This document shows positions 52,189 to 62,938 of a stretch of 64,000 nt of DNA, in pieces (within the stretch, counting starts at the first letter, position 1; the number at the start of each line of letters is the position of its first letter). Source of the DNA: Stutzerimonas stutzeri KOS6. GTDB lineage: Bacteria; Pseudomonadota; Gammaproteobacteria; Pseudomonadales; Pseudomonadaceae. The notes below the pieces were generated by a model that had not been told where the DNA came from, ran no database searches, and saw only the letters and a program-made list of their open reading frames with translations. The translations under genes were made by a program, and so were the position numbers. The stretch is from positions 1,400,576 through 1,464,575 of the forward strand of contig NZ_KK020676.1 in the NCBI RefSeq assembly GCF_000307775.2, given 5' to 3'.

Positions 52189-52370
52189 GAGCGCTCTTCC
52201 CGCGTGCGCTCCGAGCGGTAGCGAACGCCCGTGCGGCGAAGATGACGGGGCGGCAGCAACCGGTCGAGCCGTGCGAGCAACGGCTGCCAGCAGCTTGCGA
52301 GCAGCCATCCGAGGAGTGCACCCACGCCGATGAAGAGCAGGGCCAGTTCGAGCAACGAGCCGCTGGTCAC
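52185..52370 (-). CDS. bcsF: Small membrane protein BcsF
   Basis: The 61-aa product starts at a GTG (VTSGSLLELALLFIGVGALLGWLLAS), with one N-terminal membrane helix and a basic tail ending in RTREERS. Its GTG overlaps the bcsE stop as GTGA. BcsF is a short membrane partner that links BcsE to BcsG. It is too short for most gene finders; order and overlap support it. Confidence 0.85.
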   Translation of the reverse strand: MTSGSLLELALLFIGVGALLGWLLASCWQPLLARLDRLLPPRHLRRTGVRYRSERTREERS

Positions 52371-53905
52371 GAGTGGGATTCCTTGCTCAGTTCGAGGCGC
52401 ACGGCCCTGGGCGCGAGCATCTTGACTGCCGGAGGCTCGGGTTCGGATGACTTCGCCATCGAGGGGCTGAACTGTTCCTCGAGAAATAGCGGACTGCCAA
52501 GCGCGTCCAGGCCGGCGAGTCGCTCGAAACTGACAAACAGCTCCTGCCAGCTCAGCGGGAAAATATTCTCCAGCGCAGCTTCCACGGTTTCGCTGCGGCA
52601 TGCGAACAGGAACAGGTAGAGTCCGCCCGCGGTGAGGCAGGCAATGTCTCCCTGACGGCGGAAGCGCGATTCGGCGATCAGGCTTTCAGCACCGAGACCG
52701 GGCAGTGGCCGCATGTGCAGCAGGCTGTGCTCCAGTTCTCCGAAATCCTTGGCCGCCCACATGTGTCGCACCGCGTCGGCGAAGGCACGAGGCGTCAGCC
52801 GGCCGCGTAGTGGCAAAGGCTTCGAGCGGTCGAGACTGTCCGTGATATCGGCCGGGCTCTGGCGCTGCCAGACATGGCCCTGGATGCCGTCGATGAGCGT
52901 GAACATGCGCGACGGCGGCGTACCGAACGGCACCACCAGCGAAGCACCGGCGGCGATCAGCAGCTGGTCGTCACGGTAGCGAAGGCAGGGTGTCGTTTCT
53001 CGTACGATCAGTTTCAGCTTGCTGCCGCTGGCGCGGCGCAGGCTATCCAGCGCCACGGCCAGTTCGTCGACTTCTCCGCTGCGGCCTATGCCGAGGACGA
53101 TCGTGGCGTGGCGGGCCGTTGCGGCACGATGCAGCAACTGGTGCCTGTCGGGATACACGTACCAATTGAGCGGATCTGCCATGCTGCCTTCCAGCGCGCT
53201 TCGCTCGGCGTGGACCTCGTTACGGTCCGGCGCCGCCTCGTCTTCCGACGCTGCCTTCGCCAGCAGCTGGAGAGTCTGGAAGCCATTTTCCTGCTCGACG
53301 AGGAGGATCTCGCGCGCGCCCTCTGAGCGTGGCCGGCTGTGCCAGTAGTGGACGGTGAGCCGGGGCGCACCCTGTTCCCGGTGGAGCTGGGCAAATCCCG
53401 AAAGGCCGGGAATTCGACCGGACAGCTGCCCGGCTAGGCCGGCCGGGTCACCTTCGGATACGATCAGCAGCGTCGCGCTCCGGCGCGTCAGCCAGGCCTG
53501 GAGCATTTCTGCCCACTGTGCCAGTGCGCTAGTGGAGAAGACCTCGCTGGGCAGGGCGATGATGATCAGGCGATGCTCCACGCGAGTGGCGCGGTCGAGT
53601 TCCGATGGCAGCAACCGCCGCATTGCGCTCATGCGCTTGCTGGATATGGTCAGGAGGACCAGCTCCCGGGGGCCCTGTTCAGGCTGGAGATCGCGCAGCA
53701 GCTCCAGCTGGCAGTTGGCCGAGCTGACCAGGATCGCGCGCTCTCGGGGCGCGCCGATCAGTGCCTGGCGCAGCATGCGGACGGCGTCATGCGGCTGTGT
53801 GGCCTGCAGCCACTGGATGGTGCCGATCGCGTAGGTCAGCGTGCCCAGCAGAAGGTCTTCGGTACCCAATGATGCCGGACGCATTTCGGAAACACGATGA
53901 CTCAA
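52367..53905 (-). CDS. bcsE: c-di-GMP-binding cellulose regulator BcsE
   Basis: The 512-aa protein has the degenerate receiver/NTPase-like N-terminal half (LLTISSKRMSAMRRLLPSELDRATR, RLIIIALPSEVFSTSALAQWAEMLQAW) and a C-terminal GIL domain. An RxxD site sits in TPCLRYRDDQLLIAAGASLVVPF, the expected place of the c-di-GMP-binding I-site-like motif. BcsE recruits the regulatory subcomplex with BcsR and BcsQ and gives maximal cellulose output. First gene of the operon; divergent from dgkA with about 190 bases between. Confidence 0.9.
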   Translation of the reverse strand: MSHRVSEMRPASLGTEDLLLGTLTYAIGTIQWLQATQPHDAVRMLRQALIGAPRERAILVSSANCQLELLRDLQPEQGPRELVLLTISSKRMSAMRRLLPSELDRATRVEHRLIIIALPSEVFSTSALAQWAEMLQAWLTRRSATLLIVSEGDPAGLAGQLSGRIPGLSGFAQLHREQGAPRLTVHYWHSRPRSEGAREILLVEQENGFQTLQLLAKAASEDEAAPDRNEVHAERSALEGSMADPLNWYVYPDRHQLLHRAATARHATIVLGIGRSGEVDELAVALDSLRRASGSKLKLIVRETTPCLRYRDDQLLIAAGASLVVPFGTPPSRMFTLIDGIQGHVWQRQSPADITDSLDRSKPLPLRGRLTPRAFADAVRHMWAAKDFGELEHSLLHMRPLPGLGAESLIAESRFRRQGDIACLTAGGLYLFLFACRSETVEAALENIFPLSWQELFVSFERLAGLDALGSPLFLEEQFSPSMAKSSEPEPPAVKMLAPRAVRLELSKESHS

Positions 53906-54092
53906 GGGGACACCTGCGGTTGGACGTCTGATGTGGGGACAGCTGGCTATCGGCCAGGTAACTGTCCGGCTTTATAGCGCTGGCACTGCAGCTCGTCGGA
54001 TGCGATGCAAATAATGTCAAAATAATATCAACGGTGCCTGATCATGCCAATAATGCGTTCCGCCCTGCCGAACAGTTGAGCCGAAGAAACCG

Positions 54093-54491
54093 ATGAATAG
54101 TGAACCCGTCGACGACATTGCGGATGCAACCGGGCTGAAGTCCGGATCCGGTCCGGCACGCTTGCTCAAGGCGCTGGGCTACTCCGTGTCCGGTTTCGCA
54201 GCGGCCTGGCGCCACGAGGCGGCGTTCCGGCAGTTGGCATCACTGGGCGCCGTCCTCTTCGTTGCAGCGTTTTTCGTGACCGACGTGCCGCTGGAGCGAG
54301 CCATCCTGATCGCCCCGATCCTTCTGTCGCTTGCGATTGAGCTGATCAATTCGGCAATCGAGGCCACCGTCGACCGGATTTCGCTGGAGCTTCATCCGCT
54401 TTCGAAACGGGCGAAGGACCTGGGTAGTGCTGCGCAACTCATGGCGTTGCTGAGCATTGCGCTCGTATGGCTGCTGGTACTGTGCGGCTGA
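54093..54491 (+). CDS. dgkA: Diacylglycerol kinase (DgkA)
   Basis: The 132-aa integral membrane protein has the DgkA features: GYSVSGFAAAWRHEAAFRQ (substrate-site Glu and Arg), three membrane helices, and the family signature IELINSAIEATVDRISLELHPLSKRAKDLGSAAQ. It phosphorylates diacylglycerol released by periplasmic glucan or lipid modification. That fits the neighbouring bcsG, since pEtN transfer from phosphatidylethanolamine releases diacylglycerol. Confidence 0.95.
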   Translation: MNSEPVDDIADATGLKSGSGPARLLKALGYSVSGFAAAWRHEAAFRQLASLGAVLFVAAFFVTDVPLERAILIAPILLSLAIELINSAIEATVDRISLELHPLSKRAKDLGSAAQLMALLSIALVWLLVLCG

Positions 54492-54595
54492 CGCCGCGCA
54501 ACCGCGCCGCACGGCGAAAAATCTGCTAACAATGGCTGTCGGTAGGGCCGGCCAACACTGCGCAATAATGCGCCGTCGACCATCTGGGAGTTTTC

Positions 54596-55330
54596 ATGAG
54601 CAGCACTGCGCAAGCCAACGAAGGCGAAAAGATCCTCATCGTCGATGACGATGCCCGTCTGCGGCGTCTGCTCGAGCGCTTTCTCGACGAGCAGGGCTAT
54701 CGCGTCCGTACCGTGGAAAACACCGAGCAGATGGACCGCCTGCTCGGTCGCGAGCTGTTCCAGCTGGTGGTGCTCGACCTGATGATGCCGGGCGAGGACG
54801 GCCTGTCGGCCTGCCGTCGGCTGCGCGAGGGCGACAATCAGATTCCGATCATCATGCTCACCGCCAAGGGTGACGAGGCCAGCCGCATCCAGGGCCTGGA
54901 GCAGGGTGCCGACGATTATCTGGCCAAGCCCTTCAACCCCCGTGAGCTGCTGGCTCGCATCCGCGCGGTGCTGCGCCGGCAGGCGCCGCAGGTGCCGGGT
55001 GCGCCGGGCAGCGAGGACGAGACGGTCACCTTCGGCGAGTACGAACTGTCGCTGGCCACCCGTGAGCTGAAGAAGGGCAACGAGGTGCACATGCTCACTA
55101 CCGGTGAATTCGCCGTGCTCAAGGCGCTGGTGCAGCATGCCCGCGAACCGCTGACCCGCGACAAGCTGATGAACCTCGCCCGCGGTCGCGAATGGGATGC
55201 GCTGGAGCGCTCCATCGACGTGCAGATCTCCCGGCTGCGCCGGCTGATCGAGCCAGACCCGTCCAAGCCACGCTACATCCAGACTGTGTGGGGTGTGGGC
55301 TACGTGTTCGTGCCCGATGGCAACAAATGA
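54596..55330 (+). CDS. ompR: Osmolarity response regulator OmpR
   Basis: The 244-aa product has a receiver domain (EKILIVDDDARLRRLLERFLDEQGY; phospho-Asp in LVVLDLMMPGEDG; conserved Lys in IIMLTAKGDE-DDYLAKPFNPREL) and an OmpR winged helix (ELKKGNEVHMLTTGEFAVLKALVQHAREPLTRDKLMNLARGREW, ERSIDVQISRLRRLIEPDPSKPRYIQTVWGVGYVF). Paired with the EnvZ-type kinase downstream, separated by a palindromic repeat. Confidence 0.95.
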   Translation: MSSTAQANEGEKILIVDDDARLRRLLERFLDEQGYRVRTVENTEQMDRLLGRELFQLVVLDLMMPGEDGLSACRRLREGDNQIPIIMLTAKGDEASRIQGLEQGADDYLAKPFNPRELLARIRAVLRRQAPQVPGAPGSEDETVTFGEYELSLATRELKKGNEVHMLTTGEFAVLKALVQHAREPLTRDKLMNLARGREWDALERSIDVQISRLRRLIEPDPSKPRYIQTVWGVGYVFVPDGNK

Positions 55331-55340
55331 AGCGGCAAGC

Positions 55341-55462
55341 CGTAGGTTGGGTGGAGTCGCGTAGCGGCGAAGCCCAGCGTAGTGGCTTGCGGCGGTCGCC
55401 AATTCCTGCCAAGTCGGGCCATCCGGTCATGTTGGGCTTCGTTGAGCTCAACCCAACCTGCG
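55341..55462. repeat. Palindromic repeat between ompR and envZ, copy 2
   Basis: The ends CGTAGGTTGGGT and ACCCAACCTGCG pair over 11 of 12 bases across a 122-base unit. It starts 11 bases after the ompR stop and ends 8 bases before the envZ ATG. It belongs by its ends (GTAGG...GGGTGGA) to the same broad class as the other intergenic palindromes in the window. Confidence 0.75.
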
Positions 55463-55469
55463 AACGTCT

Positions 55470-56789
55470 ATGAAAACCCCGCTGTGGTTCCCGCAGAGTT
55501 TCTTCGCCCGCACCCTGTGGATGGTGCTGATCGTGGTGCTGTTTTCCAAGGTGCTCACTCTGGTCTACCTGATGACCAACGAGGATGTGCTGGTGGATCG
55601 GCAGTACAGCCACGGTGCGGCGCTGACCCTGCGAGCGTACTGGGCCGCCGACCTCGAGGATCGCGAGCGCATCGGCCGCGCAGCCGGCCTGCAACTGGTG
55701 GCAGAACAGAACGTTCCGCGCAGCGAATACCACTGGCCCTACACCGAGATCTTCCAGCGGCAGATGCGTGATGAGCTGGGCGACGACACCGAGGTACGGG
55801 TACGTATCCAGCCGTCCACGGCCATCTGGGTGCGCGCACCCAGCCTCGGGTCGGGTTGGGTGCAGGTTCCGCTGTACGCCTATCCGCTGCGCGGCCAGCG
55901 CATCTGGAGCGTGCTTGGCTGGTTCCTCGGTATCGGCCTGCTATCAACGGGGGCGGCCTGGATCTTCGTCAGCCAGCTCAACCTGCCGCTCAAGCGGCTG
56001 GTCTACGCTGCGCGGCAGATCGGCAAGGGCCGCCGCGTACGCCTGCCGATCAGCGACACGCCGAGCGAAATGACCGAGGTCTACCGTGCCTTCAACCAGA
56101 TGGCCGAGGATGTCGAGCAGGCCGGCCGCGAACGCGAGCTGATGCTCGCCGGCGTCTCCCATGATCTGCGCACCCCGCTGACGCGCCTGCGGCTTTCGCT
56201 TGAGCTGATGGCCAGCGACGACGAGCTGACCGAAGACATGATCCGTGACGTCGAGGACATGAATGCCATCCTCGACCAGTTTCTCGCCTTCGTGCGTGAC
56301 GGCAGCGACGAGCCGGTGGAAACCACCGACCTCGGTGAACTGATCCGTGAAGTGGTGGCGCCCTACAACCAGCAACGGGAGATCGTCCGCCTGTGCGTCG
56401 AGACGATGCCGCCGTTCGCCCTGCGCCGGGTGTCGATCAAGCGGCTGCTGGTCAACCTCATCGAGAACGCGTTGCGCTACGGCGGTGACGGGGTAGAGGT
56501 GGCGGCCTACGTGTCGGGGGACCAGCATGCCCCCTACGTGGTGCTCAGCGTGCTCGACCGTGGCCCTGGCGTCGATCCCGGTGAGCTGGAAGGTATCTTC
56601 AATCCCTTCATTCGCGGCGATCGCGCCCGCGGTGGCCAGGGCGCCGGGCTCGGGCTGGCGATCGTCAAGCGCATTGCCGCGCAGCATGGCGGTATCGTCG
56701 AGCTGCGCAATCGCGAAGGTGGCGGGCTGGAGGCCCGCGTCAGCCTGCCGCTCGGATTGCTGCTGCCGCGTGATGCGATAAAGCACTGA
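55470..56789 (+). CDS. envZ: EnvZ-type sensor histidine kinase
   Basis: The 439-aa product has an N-terminal membrane helix (MVLIVVLFSKVLTLVYLM), a periplasmic domain to about 145, a second helix (IWSVLGWFLGIGLLSTGAAWIF), HAMP, and the kinase core: LAGVSHDLRTPLTRLRLSLELM with the phospho-His, NLIENALRYGGDGV, LDRGPGVDPGE, FNPFIRGDRARGGQGAGLGLAIVKRIAAQHGG. It phosphorylates OmpR. Because a repeat separates it from ompR, translation is not coupled in this strain. Confidence 0.95.
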   Translation: MKTPLWFPQSFFARTLWMVLIVVLFSKVLTLVYLMTNEDVLVDRQYSHGAALTLRAYWAADLEDRERIGRAAGLQLVAEQNVPRSEYHWPYTEIFQRQMRDELGDDTEVRVRIQPSTAIWVRAPSLGSGWVQVPLYAYPLRGQRIWSVLGWFLGIGLLSTGAAWIFVSQLNLPLKRLVYAARQIGKGRRVRLPISDTPSEMTEVYRAFNQMAEDVEQAGRERELMLAGVSHDLRTPLTRLRLSLELMASDDELTEDMIRDVEDMNAILDQFLAFVRDGSDEPVETTDLGELIREVVAPYNQQREIVRLCVETMPPFALRRVSIKRLLVNLIENALRYGGDGVEVAAYVSGDQHAPYVVLSVLDRGPGVDPGELEGIFNPFIRGDRARGGQGAGLGLAIVKRIAAQHGGIVELRNREGGGLEARVSLPLGLLLPRDAIKH

Positions 56790-56875
56790 AGCAGCGGCCA
56801 ACTGCAAGTCTCAAACGGCAATAAAGAGCAGGCGAGTGAGTGCCCTGCCATTGCGCTTTTACTTGCCGCTGCTTT

Positions 56876-57781
56876 TCAGCCTTTTCCCTTGGTCCGGGTC
56901 AGGTGCGGCCCGCCGTTCTTTTCCAGGTACTGGATGATCAGGCCGGCGACGTCCTTGCCGGTGGTTTCCTCGATGCCGGCCAGGCCGGGCGAGGAGTTCA
57001 CCTCCATCACCAGCGGGCCGTGGTTGGAACGCAGGATGTCGACACCGGCGACGTTCAGGCCCATCACCTTGGCCGCACGGATGGCGGTCATGCGCTCTTC
57101 CGGGGTGATCTTGATCAGGCTGGCCGAGCCGCCGCGATGCAGGTTGGAGCGGAACTCGCCGGGCTTGGCCTGGCGCTTCATCGCCGCGATGACCTTGTCA
57201 CCCACCACGAAGCAGCGGATATCGGCACCGCCGGCTTCCTTGATGTACTCCTGCACCATGATGTCCTGCTTGAGGCCCATGAAGGCCTCGATCACCGACT
57301 CGGCGGCCTTCTCGGTTTCGCAGAGCACCACGCCGATGCCCTGGGTGCCTTCCAGGACCTTGATCACCAGCGGGGCGCCATTGACCATCTGGATCAGGTC
57401 GGGAATGTCGTCCGGCGAGTGGGCGAAGCCGGTCACCGGCAGGCCGACGCCGCGCCGTGACAGCAGTTGCAGCGCACGCAGCTTGTCGCGGGAGCGGGCG
57501 ATGGCCACCGACTCGTTGAGCGGAAACACCCCTTGCATCTCGAACTGGCGCAGCACCGCGCAGCCATAGAAAGTCACCGAGGCGCCGATGCGCGGGATCA
57601 CCGCATCGAAGCCTTCCAGCGGTTTGCCGCGGTAGTGGATCTGTGGCTTGTGGCTGGCAATGTTCATGTACGCGCGCAGCGTATCGATCACCACAACCTC
57701 ATGGCCCCGTTGCTGGCCGGCTTCGACCAGGCGACGGGTGGAATACAGGCGCGGATTGCGCGACAGCACGGCGATTTTCAT
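56876..57781 (-). CDS. rimK: Ribosomal protein S6 glutamate ligase (RimK)
   Basis: The product (301 aa) starts at [33 protein letters not shown] and matches RimK in length and motifs: [55 protein letters not shown], and the ATP-grasp C-terminal part [31 protein letters not shown] and [28 protein letters not shown]. It adds glutamate residues to the C-terminus of S6. The ATG overlaps the rimB stop (ATGA). Confidence 0.96.
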   Translation of the reverse strand: MKIAVLSRNPRLYSTRRLVEAGQQRGHEVVVIDTLRAYMNIASHKPQIHYRGKPLEGFDAVIPRIGASVTFYGCAVLRQFEMQGVFPLNESVAIARSRDKLRALQLLSRRGVGLPVTGFAHSPDDIPDLIQMVNGAPLVIKVLEGTQGIGVVLCETEKAAESVIEAFMGLKQDIMVQEYIKEAGGADIRCFVVGDKVIAAMKRQAKPGEFRSNLHRGGSASLIKITPEERMTAIRAAKVMGLNVAGVDILRSNHGPLVMEVNSSPGLAGIEETTGKDVAGLIIQYLEKNGGPHLTRTKGKG

Positions 57782-58272
57782 TGAGCACCGGAAGAAGTGA
57801 GGATCAGGGGTTTGTCCTGGATGTAGGTTCGCGACGGGTCGATCAGCCACTGCCCGTCGATCAGCGCCTTGGAGCCGAGCAGCAGACGGTAGCGCATGGT
57901 CTTGCGACACGTGAGGGTAAACTCCACCGGCCACACGTGGCTGCCCAGTGCCAGCAGCGTACGCACCACGTAACGCGTCTGCACCTGGCCGTTGGAGCTC
58001 TTGATCAGCTTGCGGGTGACCAGCGGCGCCTCGCAGCGGTGGCGGCTCTGAACCAGCGTGCCCAGATGAGCGGTGAAACGGACCCAGCGCTGGCCGTCGC
58101 GTTCGAATTCGCTGATGTCGGTGGCGTGCAGCGCCGATGTGCTGGCCCCGGTGTCGACCTTGGCGCGCAGGCCCACCACGCCGAGGTCCGGCAGGGCGAT
58201 CCATTCACGCAGACCGATCACGGTGTGGGGGTCGAGTCTCTTCAATGGGGGCGTCCGAAAAATTTGCCGCAT
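57778..58272 (-). CDS. rimB: RimB-like ATP-dependent zinc protease family protein
   Basis: The product (164 aa from ATG 58272) matches the RimB/retropepsin-like family: [33 protein letters not shown], where DTGAS is the aspartyl-protease-like motif, [10 protein letters not shown], and [20 protein letters not shown] near the C-terminus. It is cotranslated with rimK; in Pseudomonas RimB counteracts RimK on S6. The ATG lacks a strong ribosome site, and another start a few codons later is possible. Confidence 0.88.
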   Translation of the reverse strand: MRQIFRTPPLKRLDPHTVIGLREWIALPDLGVVGLRAKVDTGASTSALHATDISEFERDGQRWVRFTAHLGTLVQSRHRCEAPLVTRKLIKSSNGQVQTRYVVRTLLALGSHVWPVEFTLTCRKTMRYRLLLGSKALIDGQWLIDPSRTYIQDKPLILTSSGAQ

Positions 58273-58344
58273 TCTAGTCGGCGTACATGACAACTGCATC
58301 CGTCTGTAACAACCTAGAACCACGAATACAGACCGAGCTGGCCG

Positions 58345-58743
58345 ATGACTGAAAAAGACGACGACAAGGTGCGCCTGGACAAGTGGCTATGGGCTGCACG
58401 CTTCTTCAAGACCCGCGCACTGGCCAAGGCGGCCATCGAAGGTGGCAAGGTGCACTGTCGAGGCGAGCGCTGCAAGCCGAGCAAGGAACCCAAGGTGGGT
58501 GACGAGCTGGTGGTTCGCATAGGCTTCGACGAGCGCACGCTGGTCATCCGTGCGCTGTCCGCGGTGCGCCGTGGTGCTCCCGAGGCGCAGGCGCTCTATG
58601 AAGAGACGCCGCAGAGCCTGGCTGCGCGCGAGGAAGCGGCTGCGCAGCGCAAGGCGGGTGCGCTGGGCATGCAGACCGACGGACGGCCGAGCAAGAAGCA
58701 GCGTCGGCAGATCCAGTACCTGCGTGACTTCAAGCCCGGCTAG
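58345..58743 (+). CDS. hslR: Heat-shock protein 15 (HslR), S4 RNA-binding
   Basis: The 132-aa basic protein opens with an S4 domain: [53 protein letters not shown] Lys/Arg-rich helical tail follows ([16 protein letters not shown]). Hsp15 binds stalled 50S subunits with peptidyl-tRNA. It is followed by hslO in the order known from Pseudomonas and E. coli. Confidence 0.93.
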   Translation: MTEKDDDKVRLDKWLWAARFFKTRALAKAAIEGGKVHCRGERCKPSKEPKVGDELVVRIGFDERTLVIRALSAVRRGAPEAQALYEETPQSLAAREEAAAQRKAGALGMQTDGRPSKKQRRQIQYLRDFKPG

Positions 58744-58850
58744 TCAATCAATGCAGGCGATCGGTGCCGCCACCCGGCAGTCGCCCTTGGTCCGGACGGG
58801 CTTTGCGCCTAAAATCGCCGCTTCCTCCGCCGTTTCCTGCGAGTCCGGGC

Positions 58851-59738
58851 ATGTCCGACCAAACTCAGCGTTTTCTCTTCGATGATTCCGATGTTCGCGG
58901 CGAAGTCGCCACGCTCGAGGAAAGCTATCAGCACGTGCTGGCCAAGCACGCTTACCCGGAGCCGGTCGCGCAGCTGCTCGGCGAACTACTGGCCGCCGCC
59001 GCCCTGCTGGTCGGCACGCTCAAGTTCGACGGGCTGCTGATCCTCCAGGCACGCTCCAGCGGCGCCGTGCCGTTGTTGATGGTCGAATGTTCCAGCGCCC
59101 GCGATGTACGTGGCATTGCCCGCTATCACGCCGAGCAGATCCAGCCGGGTGCGAGCCTCGCCGAATTGATGCCGGAAGGCATGCTGGCGATCACCGTCGA
59201 TCCGGCCAACGGCCAACGCTACCAGGGCATCGTCGGTTTGGACGGGGTCAATCTGGCCCAGTGCCTGACCAACTATTTCGCCGCTTCCGAGCAGTTGCCG
59301 ACGCGCTTCTGGCTGAATGCCGACAGCCGCCGGGCCTGCGGCCTGCTGTTGCAGCAGCTGCCGGCCGATCGCATCAAGGATCCGGAAGAGCGCGACGCCA
59401 GCTGGCAGCATCTGCGTACCCTGGCCGATACCCTGACCGCCGAGGAATTGCTGGGGCTGGACAGTGAAACCGTGCTACATCGCCTGTACCACGAAGAGCA
59501 GCTGCGCCTGTTCGACGCCTTGCCGATTCGCTTTCGCTGCAGCTGTTCGCGGGAACGCTCGGCCCGTGCACTGGTCAGCCTGGGCGAGATCGACGCCCAG
59601 CAGCTGGTGGCCGAGCAGGGCGGTGCGGTGAGTATCGACTGCCAGTTCTGCAACGAGAAGTACACTTACGATGCCGCCGACGTCGCTCAACTGTTCGCCG
59701 GCGGGGGCAGCGACGCGCCCTCGGATACGCGCCACTGA
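58851..59738 (+). CDS. hslO: Redox-regulated chaperone Hsp33 (HslO)
   Basis: The product (295 aa) starts at [30 protein letters not shown]. The chaperone core ([72 protein letters not shown]) is followed by the C-terminal zinc switch FRCSCSRER and CQFCNEKY, the CxC and CxxC cysteines that release zinc on oxidation. All four cysteines are present. Confidence 0.95.
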   Translation: MSDQTQRFLFDDSDVRGEVATLEESYQHVLAKHAYPEPVAQLLGELLAAAALLVGTLKFDGLLILQARSSGAVPLLMVECSSARDVRGIARYHAEQIQPGASLAELMPEGMLAITVDPANGQRYQGIVGLDGVNLAQCLTNYFAASEQLPTRFWLNADSRRACGLLLQQLPADRIKDPEERDASWQHLRTLADTLTAEELLGLDSETVLHRLYHEEQLRLFDALPIRFRCSCSRERSARALVSLGEIDAQQLVAEQGGAVSIDCQFCNEKYTYDAADVAQLFAGGGSDAPSDTRH

Positions 59739-59960
59739 TCAGCCATTGCCGACTGCGGGACGCGTCGGGCCGGGCCTTGGCGCGTTCCCTAACGCTAGCT
59801 GGATGGCGCTCGGCGCCAGCAATGAACTATTTGGCCATCACGGCCTCATACCCAGCGCGGCGCATTATCTGGCATAATCGCGCGCACTTTTCGATGTAGC
59901 TCGTCGTTCGGCGGGCTACAACAGCATGGAGGAATCGGCCCAGGGCCGACGGGAACACTC

Positions 59961-61505
<1,545 letters not shown>

Positions 61506-61529
61506 GCTGTCCGCTGCGTCATCGAAAAA

Positions 61530-61550
61530 GCCGCCTTCGGGCGGCTTTTT
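61530..61550 (+). terminator. Rho-independent terminator of pckA
   Basis: GCCGCC/GGCGGC stem with a TTCG tetraloop, preceded by A's and followed by five T's, 24 bases after the stop. Confidence 0.93.
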
Positions 61551-61670
61551 CGTTTGGGCCGGATGGCAACTCGGATCAAAGGTGTCGATGATTCTTATCG
61601 GACAAGGCGCATGGATTCGATTGGTCGGTGCCCTTAGCATGGCGCCACTGTTTTCTCACGAGGAACCGCC

Positions 61671-62273
61671 ATGAACACTGAAGAAGCCATCCGCACCCGT
61701 CGCGCCGTCAAAGCCTACGACCCGAGCTTTCAGCTCAGCCGGGAGGAGAAGGACGAGCTGCTGCAATTGGCATTGCTGGCACCCTCTGCCTTCAACCTGC
61801 AGCATGTGCGCTTCGTCGAAGTCAGTGATCCGGCGCTGCGTGCGCAGATCCGCGAGGTGGGCTGGAACCAGGCGCAGATGACCGATGCCTCGATGCTGGT
61901 CGTGGTCTGCGCCCAGGTCGACAGCTGGGAGAAGAACGTGCGCCGCGTCTGGGAGGGCGCGCCGGCTGAGGTGCAGGACTACATGGCCGGTGCGATCGAC
62001 AACTATTATCGCGGCAAGCCGCAGACGCAGCGTGACGAAGCCATGCGCAGTTGCGGCCTGATGGCGCAGACCTTGATGCTCGCCGCCCGCGGCAAGGGCC
62101 TGGATTCCTGCCCGATGGATGGCTTCGATTTCGACGCGGTCGGCAAGCTGATCAACCTGCCGGACAACCACGTTATCGCGCTGATGGTCGCGGTGGGCAA
62201 GCGTGCTGCCGAGCCCAAGCCGCGCGTGGGCAAGCTGCCGTTCGACGAGGTGGTCATCCGCGACCGTTTCTGA
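61671..62273 (+). CDS. Nitroreductase family protein
   Basis: The 200-aa protein opens with TRRAVKAYDPSFQLSREEKDELLQLALLAPSAFNLQHVRFVEV, the FMN-binding Arg and Ser/Asn motif of nitroreductases, and has GLMAQTLMLAARGKGLDSCPMDGFD and VALMVAVGKRAAEPKPRVGKLPFDEVV near the end. It is an NAD(P)H- and FMN-dependent oxidoreductase, substrate unknown. AGGAA lies before the ATG. It stands alone between pckA and the DUF2790 gene. Confidence 0.92.
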   Translation: MNTEEAIRTRRAVKAYDPSFQLSREEKDELLQLALLAPSAFNLQHVRFVEVSDPALRAQIREVGWNQAQMTDASMLVVVCAQVDSWEKNVRRVWEGAPAEVQDYMAGAIDNYYRGKPQTQRDEAMRSCGLMAQTLMLAARGKGLDSCPMDGFDFDAVGKLINLPDNHVIALMVAVGKRAAEPKPRVGKLPFDEVVIRDRF

Positions 62274-62346
62274 GCGCATCCCTGCAACGGGAGGGGAGCA
62301 TGTGCTGTGCTCCCCCCCGTCTGATCCAGTTGCGCGCTCTATTGGC

Positions 62347-62589
62347 TCAGTTCTGGATCTTGCAGGCTTCAGACAGCGTCCGATAGGTCAGCCTGCGCTC
62401 TGCACCCGTGGTATCGCGATAGGTCATCAGCGCGTCGGTCACTTCGCAGTAGGGTGTGGGTTCGATCCTTATCGAGGTGACAGAAGCGACATCCAGCTTC
62501 GTGCCATAGGTATAGATTTCGGCTGCGCCGTTGTCGGCCTGGGCGAGGGAGGAAAAAAGCAGGGCAGTGGCAATAAGGGTTTCACGCAT
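62347..62589 (-). CDS. DUF2790 small periplasmic protein
   Basis: The 80-aa product has a signal peptide ending at LAQA-DN and the DUF2790 core: IYTYGTKLDVASVTSIRIEPTPYCEVTDALMTYRDTTGAERRLTYRTLSEACKIQN. The two cysteines likely form a disulfide. The family is common in Pseudomonas, often in several copies per genome, and has no known role; some members respond to copper or stress. Confidence 0.88.
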   Translation of the reverse strand: MRETLIATALLFSSLAQADNGAAEIYTYGTKLDVASVTSIRIEPTPYCEVTDALMTYRDTTGAERRLTYRTLSEACKIQN

Positions 62590-62803
62590 CGCAGGGCATC
62601 CTGTTCTGGTTTATGGGCGGTCCTGTTCGCGTGCCGAATCACTCGACCCGGCGTCGCTTATGTTTTTTCAGGAGCCGGGCAATCGTAGAGCTAGATAGTC
62701 ACCTAACGATAATTGACGATTGCAATCCTGCCGATTGACCGAAATGGCTAGCCGTTTCGTTCGCGTCTTGTCCCCGGCACGCCCTGCACCCTGCGGCGGC
62801 AGC

Positions 62804-62888
62804 GCGTAGGGTGGATGTCGCTTTTCACATCCACCGTGACGCCAGTGCAGCTATTTGGTGGATCGGTGAAGCGTGATCCACCCTACGC
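62804..62888. repeat. Palindromic intergenic repeat, copy 3
   Basis: Twelve-base perfect arms GCGTAGGGTGGA/TCCACCCTACGC enclose 61 bases, with an internal GGTGGATGT/ACATCCACC hairpin and TCGGTGAAGCGTGATCC. Together with the roughly 210 bases before it, where I see no gene, it fills the gap between the DUF2790 gene and recQ. Confidence 0.85.
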
Positions 62889-62938
62889 CCCCCGCGCCTT
62901 GCTACCCTCCGGCCCTCCAGTCAACGGAGTGACTCAGC

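Noticed and set aside
54016..54030. GTCAAAATAATATCA before dgkA/bcsE as a FleQ box
   Set aside because: Only the left half fits the remembered GTCA-N6-TGAC pattern; the other half does not match.
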